DNA of 42,741 nt. It comes from Saccoglossus kowalevskii. Lineage: Eukaryota; Hemichordata; Enteropneusta; Harrimaniidae. The position numbers and the translations under genes are program-made. The stretch is taken from assembly GCF_000003605.2 (NCBI RefSeq), contig NW_003130855.1:209922-252662 (forward strand), written 5' to 3'. Of this stretch, positions 1 to 14,109 are shown piece by piece. The notes beneath the pieces were generated by a model, which had not been told where the DNA came from, ran no database searches, and saw only the letters and a program-made list of their open reading frames with translations. Each line of letters starts with the position of its first letter. Within the stretch, counting starts at the first letter, position 1.

Positions 1-3000
1 AGTTCTGACAATCAATCGATATAGCATCTTCTCATTCAGTGCTGAATGGCCGTGAATGTGTTAATGAAAATACTATCAACATCGTGAAACTATCTAACTG
101 AAGAGATGCATAATAAAATAGATTAACACAACATTGAAATATTATTTGAACTCTAATCTTTACGGAAATGTGTTTCTATTGATTTCCATGCGTCTACACC
201 CACGCTATATTCGTAATCGTGCCCGGCAGTCTATAACTTAAAGTGTCTGATAATGATGTAAGAGCAGATCAAAGAGGTACCGATCTGTCCAGACACACAA
301 TTCCCTAACCTAAACTTCAATTATCCATGGGACGACATGTAATCTACCTACTGAAACGGCATGCTGTGGTAAGCACAAAGACGATGAAATGTTCAGGCAA
401 ATGCGACTGCGAGTTGTATTCATTTCCTAATGCCTAAGAATTGTCACAATTTGTCACTGTATTCGCATATCAAATTCGACCCATATACCGTCAATTTAAA
501 GGGCATTTCCCCTCAAGTGTGTAGTTTTTGTTGCGCCACACATCACAACTTGTGTCCCGTAGACGGTGATTCTTGATGGAAAAATAATTAAAAAAAACGC
601 GCGTTGGACTGAGTGCACGCGGCTATACTGCAACAACAAAACAAACCAAGTCAAAAAGAGCCAAACGTTAATGGATAAACGTTTCACTACAGTACAACTA
701 CATAACTCACTTGAACAAGTACCAACACATTCCCTCTGTATACTATACATAGACTGTGATAAAGCATGATCACAATTAGAACGAGTGTACGCTGTCGCGC
801 TTAATAATTAGTGCGATTCCGATTGAAGGAAGTTCCGGCGGAGATTGGGCAAAGAGGCTGAAAATGCGGTGTATATGCATTTGGTAACAGTCAGTGCACA
901 CAAAATCAACGCTGCACAAAATAGCGGCGATTGTCGCTCTATGGTTGGGGCAGGCGATGAAGAGCCGTGAACGTTGCTAATTCCCAACAAAAGAGTAAAG
1001 GATTTCTTTCTCAATACTGTTCCTTCTTTTGAATAATATAATTGAGTACATATTCACTCAATGGTATTCGTTGTATTTTAATCTCGTTAAGACTGTCGTT
1101 GTATAACTCCTCATTTGCACATCAGCTGTGTCGTCATGATGAATGATTTTGGGAAGTTTACGAAATCCCTGTTGATGACTGTCATTAATATTTCGAGAAA
1201 TAATTAGAACATGCAACCAGTATGTACCCAAAACGCAATGACAAACAACCGATGCAATCGACAGCCCACTTATTCCACTTATAAGAACGTATACTTGATG
1301 TTTCACTGGTTCAGTCTCGAGAATATTATTCTTGTACTCCAAAGAGGAAATCATTTACCACAAATATATTTGAAGCTAAATAAATGTTTTGATCTAAGGA
1401 CTCATGTATAAGATTGGGCTTTGGGTAAAATGTATGATAACGATCACAAGCAAATTGCAAAAGTAACGGTAATTGCGATATAAAATCGCACGAAAATCCT
1501 TAATTCTAGAAATTCTAATACAAATAAGTGAGTCTGTGAAAAAAAAATGGTTCGTGTTTATCTCAGACCGTTCAATAGTAGTGTTCTTGTATACTCGAAA
1601 AACGCGTAATACGTGCGTTTTGTGTTTTTGAATGGAGACAATAATTTCACTTTACGCAATCGAACATTTCCAAGTACCCACTGTGTTCTGGGACGCTATT
1701 GATTGAAACTGTGTCCAATTGACGCGTACGGAAGGAGATCGCTTTCAAACGATCGCAAATCGTGAGAGTTCGTTTTTTGTGAGATCTTCGTCGCATATCA
1801 CCGTACGTAGTTATGAAGAATGCAAACCCTTAACCTATTTTTGTTTTGTTTATTCTAGTGTAAACATCTGTAAACCATACACTAGTAAGATACACATACT
1901 AGAAGGACAACATTGATAGATGGTAAATATTTATAAGCTGCCGTAGTCAATTCAGACTACATTATTCATACGACATTCACGCTATAAAGAGTTTCCAGCA
2001 TGTCAGTGCGTTCTGGTCCACGTGTGTAGACTAGATAGTGTTAAAAACATTCGTGATTTTAGTATGTCTCAAACAACTAGTGAATGTGACTAATGACGTA
2101 TTACTGTAAATGGCACATGCAAGTGATACTTTACATTCCACAGAGACGCTAACACGTCCATGTTGTTTTGAACATGATTCGAAGTAGTTAACCCAATCCA
2201 AGGGAGGTGTTTCCTAATTTCTCTGTACCTGGGATGGGTGGCTAATTAGAGCTAATATTGTGACCTGCTAAAGCTGATACTGTTATACCATGTTTTAGAA
2301 CAATGTATTGTTAGCATTTATGCATATCGATATTCCCTTCCTATATTTGTTGAGTTCATAAATCATAATCTGTCAGATTACAATTATAGCATCTGCGACA
2401 AACATGAAAACATATCGATGATTAGCGAAACAGCACCAGTACCATCAACTTTCGCGTATATTGTATTAATTGGACGCAAAACATAAAAGTTTACGGTATA
2501 ATATGACCCACAGAGAATTCACAACGAGAACTGAGTAGAATTTAAAAATATCGATTTCCGGTCTCATACCTGATATAAAAATTATTTGCGAAGTCAATTT
2601 GCGATATACGTCACACGTGGGACAGTGCGCAATGGAATGAAGTAACAAACATCGCTATGTTAAGTTTACACCAATAAAAAAGATAAATAACTCGAAGTCA
2701 ACAATGTCAATGACCGAAACTCGATATTAAACAGCTTCGTTTAATACGCCATGCGGCTTAGCAAACATATTGACATTTGGGTCTCATCGGAGCAAATTTG
2801 ATCACAGCGTATAATTCAATGGTTATTTAAACCGACATTGCCGTATTTCCATCGATGAGCGAACTCCATTAGGTAGTAATTGAGTTAGAAGGAATATTCA
2901 TATAGAATTCATGTTAAAAACATGATATGAATAGTCAAAGAATGAATAACACGTGACTCGAGAGAATCCTTTTGATTCATTTGACATAGTCGACAAGTTA

Positions 3001-5873
3001 TATTGATATACAGATACAAGAATAATTTTGTAAAGTTGAGATTACGAAATTCGAATGAAACCATTCTGTACTTAACGGTTTTATACAAAACTATAATAAC
3101 ACGACAAATAAAGATGACAGTCATTTTTCAAAAAGATCGGAAGGGAAGCTGGATTGATTCGAATGACAGTTACAGTGATATAACTTGTTATCCGTGAAGC
3201 ATTTCTGACACGATGGGAAATTACAATCTTTACTTTTTATCTTGTCCATCAAAACGGAAACTATATGTATGAGATATTTATCAGTCAAGTAGCTTTGACC
3301 TTAAGCGGAATGGCTCGCACTATGTTCTGATTACTGATCTGTAACTGATATGTTCAATGCTTTATCTATCAGACATATTATAACGTGACAATATAAGTTA
3401 ACAACTTCATTTATCATCGCCAATCACAGTCACGGTCGATAGTAAAACTAGTCACCAAATATGTACCGACTAGTTCATAAGGTCCATCAATCAAACACTT
3501 GTCAGCCATTAGATTAACATTAAGGTGTAGTGAGTAATGCAAGGTGGGTGATGAAAAGCTTGTGTTTGAGGTAGTTAATTGAAGACGTTTCTGAAAGAGC
3601 ATGCATGCAAGATTATTGCTTTCCAAAAGATTAGTTTACTTAAGTGAAAGAGAAACAACCTGACTGCGAACAGTTATGAATTTGTTTGTCACGAGCGTCG
3701 GAATAGTAAGTTGTTCATAGTAGAGTTACATGTTGAATATAAGTATCAGGCATGGATGATGACTTATTGAGAGGAACACGTATTCAGCGTCTAACAGAGT
3801 ATCCCCATTAATGGAAGGTATGGATGAAAACTTGTTGGTGCTCGGAAATGTTCATTTCTTAGAGATTTTACATAGTTTCATATCGTAGTTTGACAGGGAT
3901 TTGCAAGACGTGGATGCTGCTTTATACTGCAGCATCAATTGAATGCCAACAAAACGCAATAGCTGTGACGTTGCTATGTAGAGTTAAAGCAAACAACTCG
4001 AAGTACAGTATCTAATTCTTGTGAATTTTTCCTGACAAACTAAAATCCATAAACTCAGATAATGACCATTACAAACAATTAAAATTCAAAATATACCATA
4101 TTTTCTCAATTTAAAAATGTTTGTGGTTGAGATTTGGAGCTAAAATATATTAATAAAGATTAATAAACAAAACCGAACTTCAAATATGGTGTCTACGAAC
4201 GTTTGTTCCATATACCATGGCAGTTCAGTGTAGTAAAGCAGTGTATTGATCCCGTTATTCTGATTGGTTCTTCCCAGCAGATTGATCTGTAACTTTGACA
4301 CATTTGATTCATTCGTATATATTTCTGGGACCTCTTTTAAATCCTCCAAACTCCTTCAATAACAGAAATTTGTTCATCCACGACTAGTGGCGATTTTTAC
4401 CTACATTGTGAAACGGTCACGGTTTGAATTGAAGGTTATGTTATCAATGCATCCCGGAACCGTAAATATAGTGATGACTCCAAAAATAACTACTAGTATA
4501 CTTAATCTTAGTATTGTAAACTAGCGGTAATCTGTGTTCAAGAAGGGCGGCCATTTATGCAAATAAGCCCAAACATACTATGTCCTGAATACGCGCTCAA
4601 CAATTACGATCACTCAGTTAGTTTTTTGCTTTTAGAAACTGTAACATATATACATGAGATAAACAGGATAACAAATGTGTGACCCTCAAAAGTCAGATTC
4701 ATTAAACCTATGTAATTTTCATGTGTTTCTCACCAAAGGCTCAGAACAAATGAAAATTACTACTCTATTTTAATAAATCCGATATACAAGAGTCACTTAA
4801 GAGATATTTTCTATGCATCTATGCAATAACATTATTTACTCAGATGAAGCACAACACAGTAGAAATAATATCATGCTGAATTGATCCATACACTCACAAT
4901 TACTATATATATTAATATACGACACGTGACAGACAAAACAAATAAATTGCTACATTCAGCAAGTACTCGCACTGAGACGAGAAAACACATTTGTCATTTG
5001 ATTGCAGTACTCGAGTGAAATCACGGAAGGCCCGCAGTGTGTTGGTCCCAACCAATGCAGAAAATATACTTTCAAACTTTACTGTACAATTAGCACATAC
5101 TGTAGTAAAAATAATAATATTTAGCACTAGAGTTGTGTGTGGCAGGCGGGCATAAATGTTGACTTTAGAGGACTAGTTGTTCAATGAATAATTGTGTTTC
5201 ATGTACCGTGAAACGTAAATTCTTAGCGACTTTTTTTGCGACGGGTCAGATCGGTGTCATGCATGACATGGTTATAGTCATTCTGTCCCCAATTATGCAC
5301 TAGTTTGTCTATAGACTTCAATGAAAAAAAGCAAACCATCGTGTATACCTTGCTTTAACGAGTAATTGTAACTGAACACTAAATGTTTTACACAGGTGTC
5401 CTGCTGCTACGACTCAGGTACATACTCGTATTATCGGCCCCCATCTGGCATCACTGACTGGTGTATATGATTTGTCTAGATCATAAATCTACCACACTTT
5501 TATAGTTTTGTCGATACAAATTATTTAGGAAATAGTGTTACACACGTTATAACGACAGCACCCTTGAAATCCTGTAGTAGGACTGTTTAGCAACAGTTTA
5601 CATTACTAACCTTGCTAACCTTTGCATAGGATTTATAACTTATTTTATTATTCAATAAACACAATTTCAGCAAACTATAAATCTAGTGTGTCTTGTTTAT
5701 GTACGTTGTTGTTGTTAAAGTTAACGCAATCATACCAAAGTACATACGTTTCTTATCTCTAACATCACATACTGGTGTTCAGTCACAAACGTGTCTGTGA
5801 CACTGCAATGCATGAAGACGTCGCTGCTTATTTGAGACATTACTGATATTTAATTTTTAAATGAAATATTTCC
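1..5873. other. non-coding stretch, no gene recognised
   Basis: AT-rich sequence with frequent stop codons in all six frames. Open frames reach only 60-98 codons, as expected by chance at this composition, and none shows a recognisable domain. I saw no tandem array, long inverted repeat or retroelement motif. If the candidate minus-strand exon at 5880-5949 is real, this region would contain its first intron and possibly further exons, but I could not identify any. Confidence 0.5.
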
Positions 5874-5879
5874 ACTTAC

Positions 5880-5949
5880 CGTAAGCATGGAAAGATACGA
5901 TGAAGAAGAATAGCATTTCCCAGTGCTCTTTTTGCCTGCCCAGCGCCAT
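5880..5949 (-). CDS. candidate first coding exon (signal peptide) of an unidentified secreted or membrane protein
   Basis: Read on the minus strand, an ATG in a good context (caaaATGGCG) at 5949 opens 23 codons, MALGRQKEHWEMLFFFIVSF followed by HAY, plus one base. The exon then meets an excellent donor, G|GTAAGT, with GT at 5879-5878. The peptide has a basic start, a hydrophobic core (MLFFFIVSF) and a small residue near the end, as a cleaved signal peptide would. A phase-1 junction after a signal peptide is common in genes for extracellular proteins. The same frame stays open upstream to about 6075, so the exon could instead be longer or internal. No downstream partner exon was found between 1 and 5873, so the gene may continue outside the window. 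It may also be a chance match of an ATG, a hydrophobic run and a donor. I do not recognise the protein. Confidence 0.3.
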
Positions 5950-8247
5950 TTTGAGTATCATGTCCAAAGCTTGTTTCGTGTCAGCTTCAGTACGTATTTG
6001 TGTTTGGCAGCGAGGATCGTTACGGTGGTGACTGAGTGTTGTGGCTATCCAACCACGATGGACATATACAGCCACTGTGATTAGTTAGATAACTGTCCGT
6101 GTTGATACCGTTAAAATCTGGAATTGTTTCCTGGAATATCCCTTCATCAACGAGATTATTCACACAGACCATTCAGTCGTTCATACCCGGCCAATGCGTT
6201 CACACCGTCGTATAATTCCACACCAGTTATAAGGATTCCATTTAGGTCTAGCCATTGTTTTTCACTCCAGCTTCATATTCCTGGAAACTAAACATAAAGT
6301 GTATACTCCTGAGTGAAATTATAGTTGTTCTGCAGATATCATAACCCCTGTCACATGTTTGATCTAGACTATACTTTTGTTTGATAATATAAGTCGAGTC
6401 CCACTTGAGGATCACGATCCCGATCAGACTGTTCTTTCAGTGTAGTGTATACAAGCTTTGAAATCCATATATTTTTAAAACACTGCATTCACCAGTTGGT
6501 CCTTCCAAGATTATGATGGATTTTGATTGACTGTAATAATATTTTAATATGGGTACGATACAATTGAACTAAACAGTTAAGTAGTATTTTGTAATCAGCA
6601 AGGCGATCCAAACGCGCACTACGTGATCTGTTCAACAATACATGGAATAAACTAGTAAATGTGGTATATGTAGAGGCAGCAATGTATGTATTGTTTCCTG
6701 CATTGACGTGTTTACCCTTTCAGCTGTTTCACTATTCAAACATTTCGTAACTATCTTAAAGTTAATTACTTTGTAAATTATAATCAATATGGCGACTTAA
6801 TTGTCTCACTAGATCAATAAATTGTCTGGAACATAAGCTACGAAAATCTATGCTTGTACAATGTGCGGTATTTAATTGCTTACTACTTCCGTGTAGATAT
6901 TATCAAACTCTTCAGTGTGGAGATAAAATATGCATGAAGAACCGCGATAAGAACAATCAATACGTAGAACCACAATGCAACAGAAAGCTGTGAATCCTAT
7001 CGTCCGGAAGTTGCATAGGTTCAAATTCTCCCACAGTGTGTGGTAAGAATTATTTCCATCCAAATAAATTATCGAAATAATGTTATTGATCACAAATGTT
7101 TGTAATTTGTTGTGTAAAATAATCATATTGTTAAAAAAAAACATCTGTTAGTCAATGTAACTAGCATTGATCGGCAGTTTTGAATATTTCAGTTTTTTTA
7201 ACTGCAAATGACAACGAACTTGATTGTTCACTGTTTCTTGACATCAGTGTTAGTGCTTTGTTGTTGATTAGTGGAACAATAAATTATTATGACTATAATG
7301 TGATAACATTGATAATAACGAGTTCCTTGCAACACAAAAGTCCCAATTTACTACTTCAATCTCGCCTTCCATTTATTATCAACCCCACGGTGTGTGTTAC
7401 CGAATTAGTGAGGTAAAAGCATTTCAATTATGAACCGTAATTACTTTTTGATTGAGTTGAAACGAAACACAATTCCACTGTAGCTAATTAATTAAACGTT
7501 TTTGTCGGCATCGCACAGGTGGGACATGAAATAACTGGGTCTGCTAGAAGCAATAAATAAATAAGCTGTTATAATTATGCGTATAAATGGGTTTACTTGA
7601 AGTTTTATAACCATTATAATTGATATTATATATTATTGATTCTATGATTTTATGAAATGCAAACAACTCTGGAGCATGCATCCAACAACTATGAAATTGG
7701 GCCAGGGATTCTAATAATTATGAAAATTTACAACGTCATTGAAAAACTGTGTGACCTCTTCAGCAGATCAACGCATACACACAATCAAACACGTTTTAGT
7801 CAGCCTAACTTTTCTTCGAATGATTATTCGTATTCAAAATAAACTCCAAAATTCGCTGACTGACTCTCAGGTAATCACGTTTAAACGCCGGCTGTGGTTA
7901 TTTACGAGTTCAGGCAAGGTGACTGTGTTTTGACTGCTAATTGTCAAAGTTGATCGCGTTTCACGGTCGCTACTACATCCAGTAATATTATCTAAAGATA
8001 TTCATTACGGTGACTGTACAAATACATTTGCAAGACAGCCTTTCTAGCTTGTATGAAAGCATATGAGAGCGGTCACGATCGAGTGCGAAACGAACGCTAG
8101 AATTTGTGTCATGGAAGCGCGCGTATGTAGCGCGTTCAAATATGCAAATTTCGAAAATGTCACTGACAGTACCCAGCGGAAAACTTTGAAAGCGAAAGCG
8201 ATAGTTTAGGTAAACATCTCCTCCCAACGTCTGTTAAAAAGAATGTA

Positions 8248-8269
8248 TAATAATAATAATAATAATAAT
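8248..8269. repeat. (TAA)n microsatellite
   Basis: About seven uninterrupted copies of the trinucleotide TAA, directly visible. It lies in non-coding sequence and no gene is adjacent. Confidence 0.9.
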
Positions 8270-11200
8270 GCTATTAACAAAATATTTTGAGAACACATGA
8301 AACCTTATACAGTAAAGTCGCAACTTGGGTGTTTTGTACATGTTTAAATAACTTGGTAAATAAATAATAAAATAAAAACGTCAATAAATATATTTAGTCG
8401 TTGTAGTATTCGACAGTTGGAATAAAAGTCAGCGCTCTTGCACTGCCAATTACGTGTTACATTAGTGCAAACACAGTTTCATTATTGTGATATTCTTTCT
8501 CCTATGGTAACAGCGTTAAAAATAACTGCACTTGGTGTCACTATGACAACTGCCATGAAACGTCTGCTTCATGTAAAACTTAATTTGTCTCCAACAAGTT
8601 GCTCGGCAATGTATGGAAACATTATACAGCTGTAATTAACCACGTTTAGACTTTGCCAGAAGTGAAAGTTGTTTCACGATACAGTCAGTTAATTCAAAGG
8701 CAGTCAACCCGGTCGTTAATTCTTGATTATATTTTAGTAGTACACGTGTATTTTCGGTTAGTCCCCTTGATATTTTGATAGCACAATCTGTACACATATA
8801 CAAGTAATATTTGTAATAGTCATATCTATTTAATTTATTTTAATTATCCAATAATTAATTTATTTTAAAAATCCAATAAAAATGATTTTAACAGAATAAG
8901 ATTGGAGTGTTTACCGTAGGGTAAACCATTTTAGTTTTTTTGTACACCACAAAATCGGATAACACAACAACACCCGGCAATTACACAAAGGTTAACGTAT
9001 TTCTCAGTTGTATATGGATATCCAATCCTAATACGCCAGGTGACCGAATTTAACAGTCCCAACTTTGGTCATAGAGTCCAGTTAAGACATGCAAAAAAGT
9101 CCAATGAACATAACAGTATACTAGTACATAGATATACATTTACACACATACTTGTGTACACTTGTACAGAAATTAAATAATGTACTACGCGAGATGAAGT
9201 GATCAATCTCGGACATTCACAAAACCTAATGTACAAATGATATATGTACCTCAAGGTTAAGGGCAAAGACGTGATATCAGGCGTTTGCAAAAGATAATTG
9301 AGCGTAATCTGCCCTATCCGTAGCACTCGCCATATATCAATCTAGTGGGTCAATTCATGACGGGATCTTCTAAATAAGACAAATGATGTTACCACAATCA
9401 TAGATCAACTGCCTCGATGATATTGTCATTAATTTATGATATCTACCGTAGAAACGCTTGAATGTTGAGATAAGACGATATCTTGAAAACAAAGACTTGA
9501 ATTAGCAAAGTCATTATAACAGGTGCAAGCTCAAGAATATCAAACAAGCTTTGAAATATATACATCATTTGAAGGGGAAAGAAGGATATACTAGTACATT
9601 ACTACAAAGATGGGGGAAATTGATGATGTTAAAACTACATACAGTCTAGTAGAAAGGGTAAGTCGCTCGATGTATCTAAAATCGTAGTATGTTAGTTGAA
9701 TGACCCATTTTATTTAACCACGGTAGCAAGCAGAACGTACAAATTCCGTATCACATTTTTACATGGTTTTTCGGTGCTTTGAAGTTATTTCTAGGTCGTA
9801 ATAACGTTGGTATAATATAGCAATAAACCACCAATGCAGTAGAGTATCCACGGGCTATTGCACAATTAACGACATATATGCCCGAACCGAATTGCAATAT
9901 ATGCTGCGAATTGTGCAATATCCAATGTGATTTATGTATCACAACATATTAGGGTAATGACTATTGAACTGACATGTTGACACGCATTATAGATATAACT
10001 GATTCTGAGTCGCATCACATCCGCGTTTTCTTTTTCGGACAGACGCAATAGGTGTACTTGATTATTGAAAATATACAACAGAAAAATAATCCCCACTAGT
10101 GACCAGATGACAAGTCACGACCTTCCATAAATTGAAATGTATGTACAATGTGAAATATACCATGTGATAAGTATTTTTGATATATATAACAAATAAACAG
10201 GCATGCGTCTCAGGCCTGCGTGTCTAGTTATTCACTCACCTGTGTATGGCAAATACATTCAGATTTGCTTTATAATGTATAACTAAACCGTTGATAACGT
10301 TATAATCATTCAAGACGTTAATTTATATAGAGAAACCGCACTACTTCACTTTGTGTATCCTCAATTTAAATTATAACAATTTAACGTTCAACATGTGCTA
10401 CAAATTATGTGGGAAGTCCTAACACGTAATTTGAATTCCTTATTTAAAACAACCAGTACCATTAATTATTTTAATCAAGTAATCAAACCCGTTGAAATTA
10501 CCAAATATTAAAATACTTTTTCTCAAACGTTCTGAAATAATTTCGCAAAAAAAGATCATTCGTTCTAGCGATGTAGAATTATTTGTGATTATACCGATTC
10601 ACCCTTGACCTTAGAAATCAAGTAGGTAATAAATTTCAACATTCCGATGACATTTAGATTTTAGATTTGAAACCACTGTTGTGTGATCATTTTCCCATAC
10701 ATCATCTTTTTTTTTTTTTTGCTTACCACCCACGGCAGCGAAATCCGAGCAACAAGCTCCGGCTGTCATTAAAAGTTCCCTGGAGGGATTGAAAACCAAC
10801 TAGCTCAATCCCAATCCAATCAATTACCTTTTTTCATAACGCGGTCCTCAAATGATTTATCTCTCAAATTTCACGGACATCTTTCATTCGCCAATAGATA
10901 GCATATTTGGAGAACACGGTAAACCTTTTAGTGTGTGAGCGCCGAGTTTACTCTGTATATTTTGGAGACAGGTGCCTCACAGTGCTTTACATCATGGGTT
11001 TGGAGCAATAGTAATTTCATTTTGAAAGGTTAATATCAGATATATAGTATTGGAAGAAAAATCAACGCATCATATATATCGGGGATCCGCGTTCGATTAC
11101 CCAAGATGAGGCCGCATTGCGTTTTTAATGTATTTGTTATTTTTCAAGTTGACCTGTACGTAATATTATTATTTCTATATTGGTAATTTTATTGTACACG

Positions 11201-14067
11201 TATATATATTAACGTTGAGCGCTGACGTATCAAGTTAAGATGACTGCATAGTTACAGGTGGGGAATCTCAAGACCTGCTGATCGCTGTGTTTGACCGTGG
11301 TGCGGCGGATATATAGCACGTGGGAATCGGAAAATATCACCTAGGCGTTAGACGAGTACACATTATCAAATTATTGTTATACATTTAACCAATAACTGGG
11401 TTATCATATGCTATCAAAATCGTAACCATGGAAACGTGTACATATTTTAATTGAACAATTAATTGCGCGACACAATACACATGATCATGAAAGGCGTATT
11501 AGAATATACCGCCAGACGAAACTAGGTTTCTTTATTGACGTGCCGACAAGACGCAATTCAACAACTCTGACTTCACGGTGTGTCCCCTGATGTGAATTGT
11601 CCATTGATCCCGTTAATAGGAAATACGTGAGTGAAAGAGTACCTGTAATTTATTGTACATTCTTAACGTAACTTAATGCCGAGATTATTCACTACACACA
11701 AAAAAATCACCACACACAGCTACTAAGCATATGAGCCGGAATCCTTTGAACGAAAGTGCCTACTATAACACAATGTCACAATATTGTTCAAAACTTTACA
11801 GATACATATTGAAAACTAATTCCTGTATGTTTTTTACAATACATAGTCCATACTGTTCAAATCATTTTACTGGAATATGTCTACCACACAGTACGGATGT
11901 TCAATATTTGAATCATGCGTACATTGAGTAGTATTTAGTGAAAGAGCTAGTTTTTCTATCAGTTAACTTGGTCACGCACCGACATACAATCATCAGTCAA
12001 GATGTTATGTGATTTCTCCTACGTCACATCCGCACTTACCTTGCTCGCATACTCGTTGCGAGATGCAATCACTCTGTAACTGCGTGTAAGTCATAAAGTC
12101 GACTGCGTGACTTCTCTCTAAACCACACGAGTGTCCAGTATAAATTTGTGTAATTGTTGCTATAGCAACTGTCGTGCCAAACAGGACTTCGACTAGTAAC
12201 TTATCATTCTGTCGCACAAACCAATTTCCTGGATATCGTAGTTTTTACTTGAAATTTCGGATGTGATGGTTTGATTTAAATGTCCCGGACGTCAGTAATA
12301 AAAATAATCTTGACAGGAGAAAGGTACAAGTCACATACGATAGGAATGGAAATGTGACATGTTAGTACTTATGTAACGTATGATGTCGTGTGACAGAATT
12401 ACTGTCAATGCCCCCAAGGAAAAAACTAGTACACATGAAGTAATGTTCATTTCAATATATATCAAGTTCTTAGTAACCAAATCTATCGTTTGTCATGTTT
12501 GGACAATTCCACAATTTCAAACTTAGTCGTCATTACAATATTTGTCAGTTTTCTTGTTAATCTAATTTAATTTTAAACATCGATAATAATTAATGGATTT
12601 TAATCGCACTATTCGTACCGATAGTGATACATCATAGCGGTCTTTTCTGTGATTTGAATTAAATGATATTGATAGCAGTGAAATAAAAAAAATGAAATAA
12701 CCATTGTCGTTGTGAAATCGATTTCACTGCATATGTCTATACTGCATATTACTTAAACGAATGAGACCTATGAAATTAGAACTCTAATCTGTTTGATTAG
12801 TCGTTTGCTGATTAATCTCACCTGTTAAAGATTCCTGTCTGATGTCCCACGGAAGTTATACTTAATTTAGTTTTATTTTCAACGTTTGCATAGCTACCTT
12901 GTTATTACATCAAATTACTGTGTGATCAATGCACGAATCGATTTCGTATACATCTGCGCAATATGAGCTTAAACATATTTGTTAATGATCGTATTTTTGG
13001 TAAGTTGGATAATTGGTTGATGGACGAGATGTACGGATGAATCGATGGTTGGCTTGTTTGTGTGTTTGTTTGAAAATGGCTGTTGAATATATTACATAGT
13101 TTGTTTTAAAAAAACTCGATTTATCTTTCACCTGATTTTAAAATTGTGTTTAATGTTCCCAGATTACCAATTGTCATTCTCCGCATCAGAAGGAGTCACA
13201 GCAATATACAATTCGGAAGATGCGGTGGATCACGTACGTCATGCAAAGTAATCCTGTAACACCCACTATTTATCTGTTTTTGTATCTTTATTGCTAAATG
13301 TTCAGGAATTCAAATTGGAATATGAATTGAGGTGGATCAATAACTTGCTGAAGTGTTCAATTTCTTGTGTTACCAAAACGTGGGTAAATATAGAATAAGT
13401 AGGCTCTGGTAACAACAAGAAATAACCTGCCAGCAAGACCGACAAAACGTGTTTTAGCGCGCTACGTGGTGTATACAAACGGGAAGCGCGGATCTTCTCA
13501 ATGACAGCGCATGTCATAAAGTAAACTCTTGTTTTCCCGAAAACGGACGGAGAACAAAAACTGGAATCAGTACTTAATTAATTCAATTACTTCTCTGAGA
13601 ACGTATTTGAAATGTTAGGAGAAAGAGATAGGTGCTCTATAGTGATGCATGATATGTGTGTATTAGCGTATGGTGATTATAACAAATGGTCCGTTTTTAG
13701 TCAAAGTTATAAACCTTGATGTGCTGCAATTTTAACCTAGAAAGTCGCATATTGTTGCCTATAGAACGGTAAAAGTCACTGTAATATATTTTTGTGATGG
13801 GAGGAAGCTAAATTAAGCCCCTTTCATCAGAAGATAAACTGATAATCATGAACATTTGGACCTGGAGAAAGCTGACAATCAAAGTACGCAATGCATTCAT
13901 TTGACACGAATGGTGATGATGCAAAAATAGAAATAAAGACAAAGTAAAACAAGAAACCGATGTTTATGCTGAGGTTATAAAGTCTAGTGAAGACCAGTTC
14001 ACCTTTGTAATCTAAAATTGTAATTGCTCTTGCGTCCACTGTGTTTATATTTTTCAATAATTTCATT

Positions 14068-14109
14068 AATTATAAATTCATGCAAGTTTATATATACGAA
14101 TTTATAATT
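14068..14109. repeat. AT-rich hairpin
   Basis: Perfect 12-bp arms, AATTATAAATTC at 14068-14079 and its complement at 14098-14109, separated by an 18-base loop. The arms are almost pure A/T, so this may be chance or a small fold-back relic. No function can be assigned. Confidence 0.5.

Noticed and set aside
4140-4349. Minus-strand open frame with plausible peptide (NLLGRTNQNNGINTLLYY)
   Set aside because: No convincing acceptor or donor in a phase that fits the 5880 exon, and no recognised domain.
11080-11105. tRNA-like B-box (GCGTTCGATTACC)
   Set aside because: No A-box at the right distance, no T-stem pairing and no cloverleaf.
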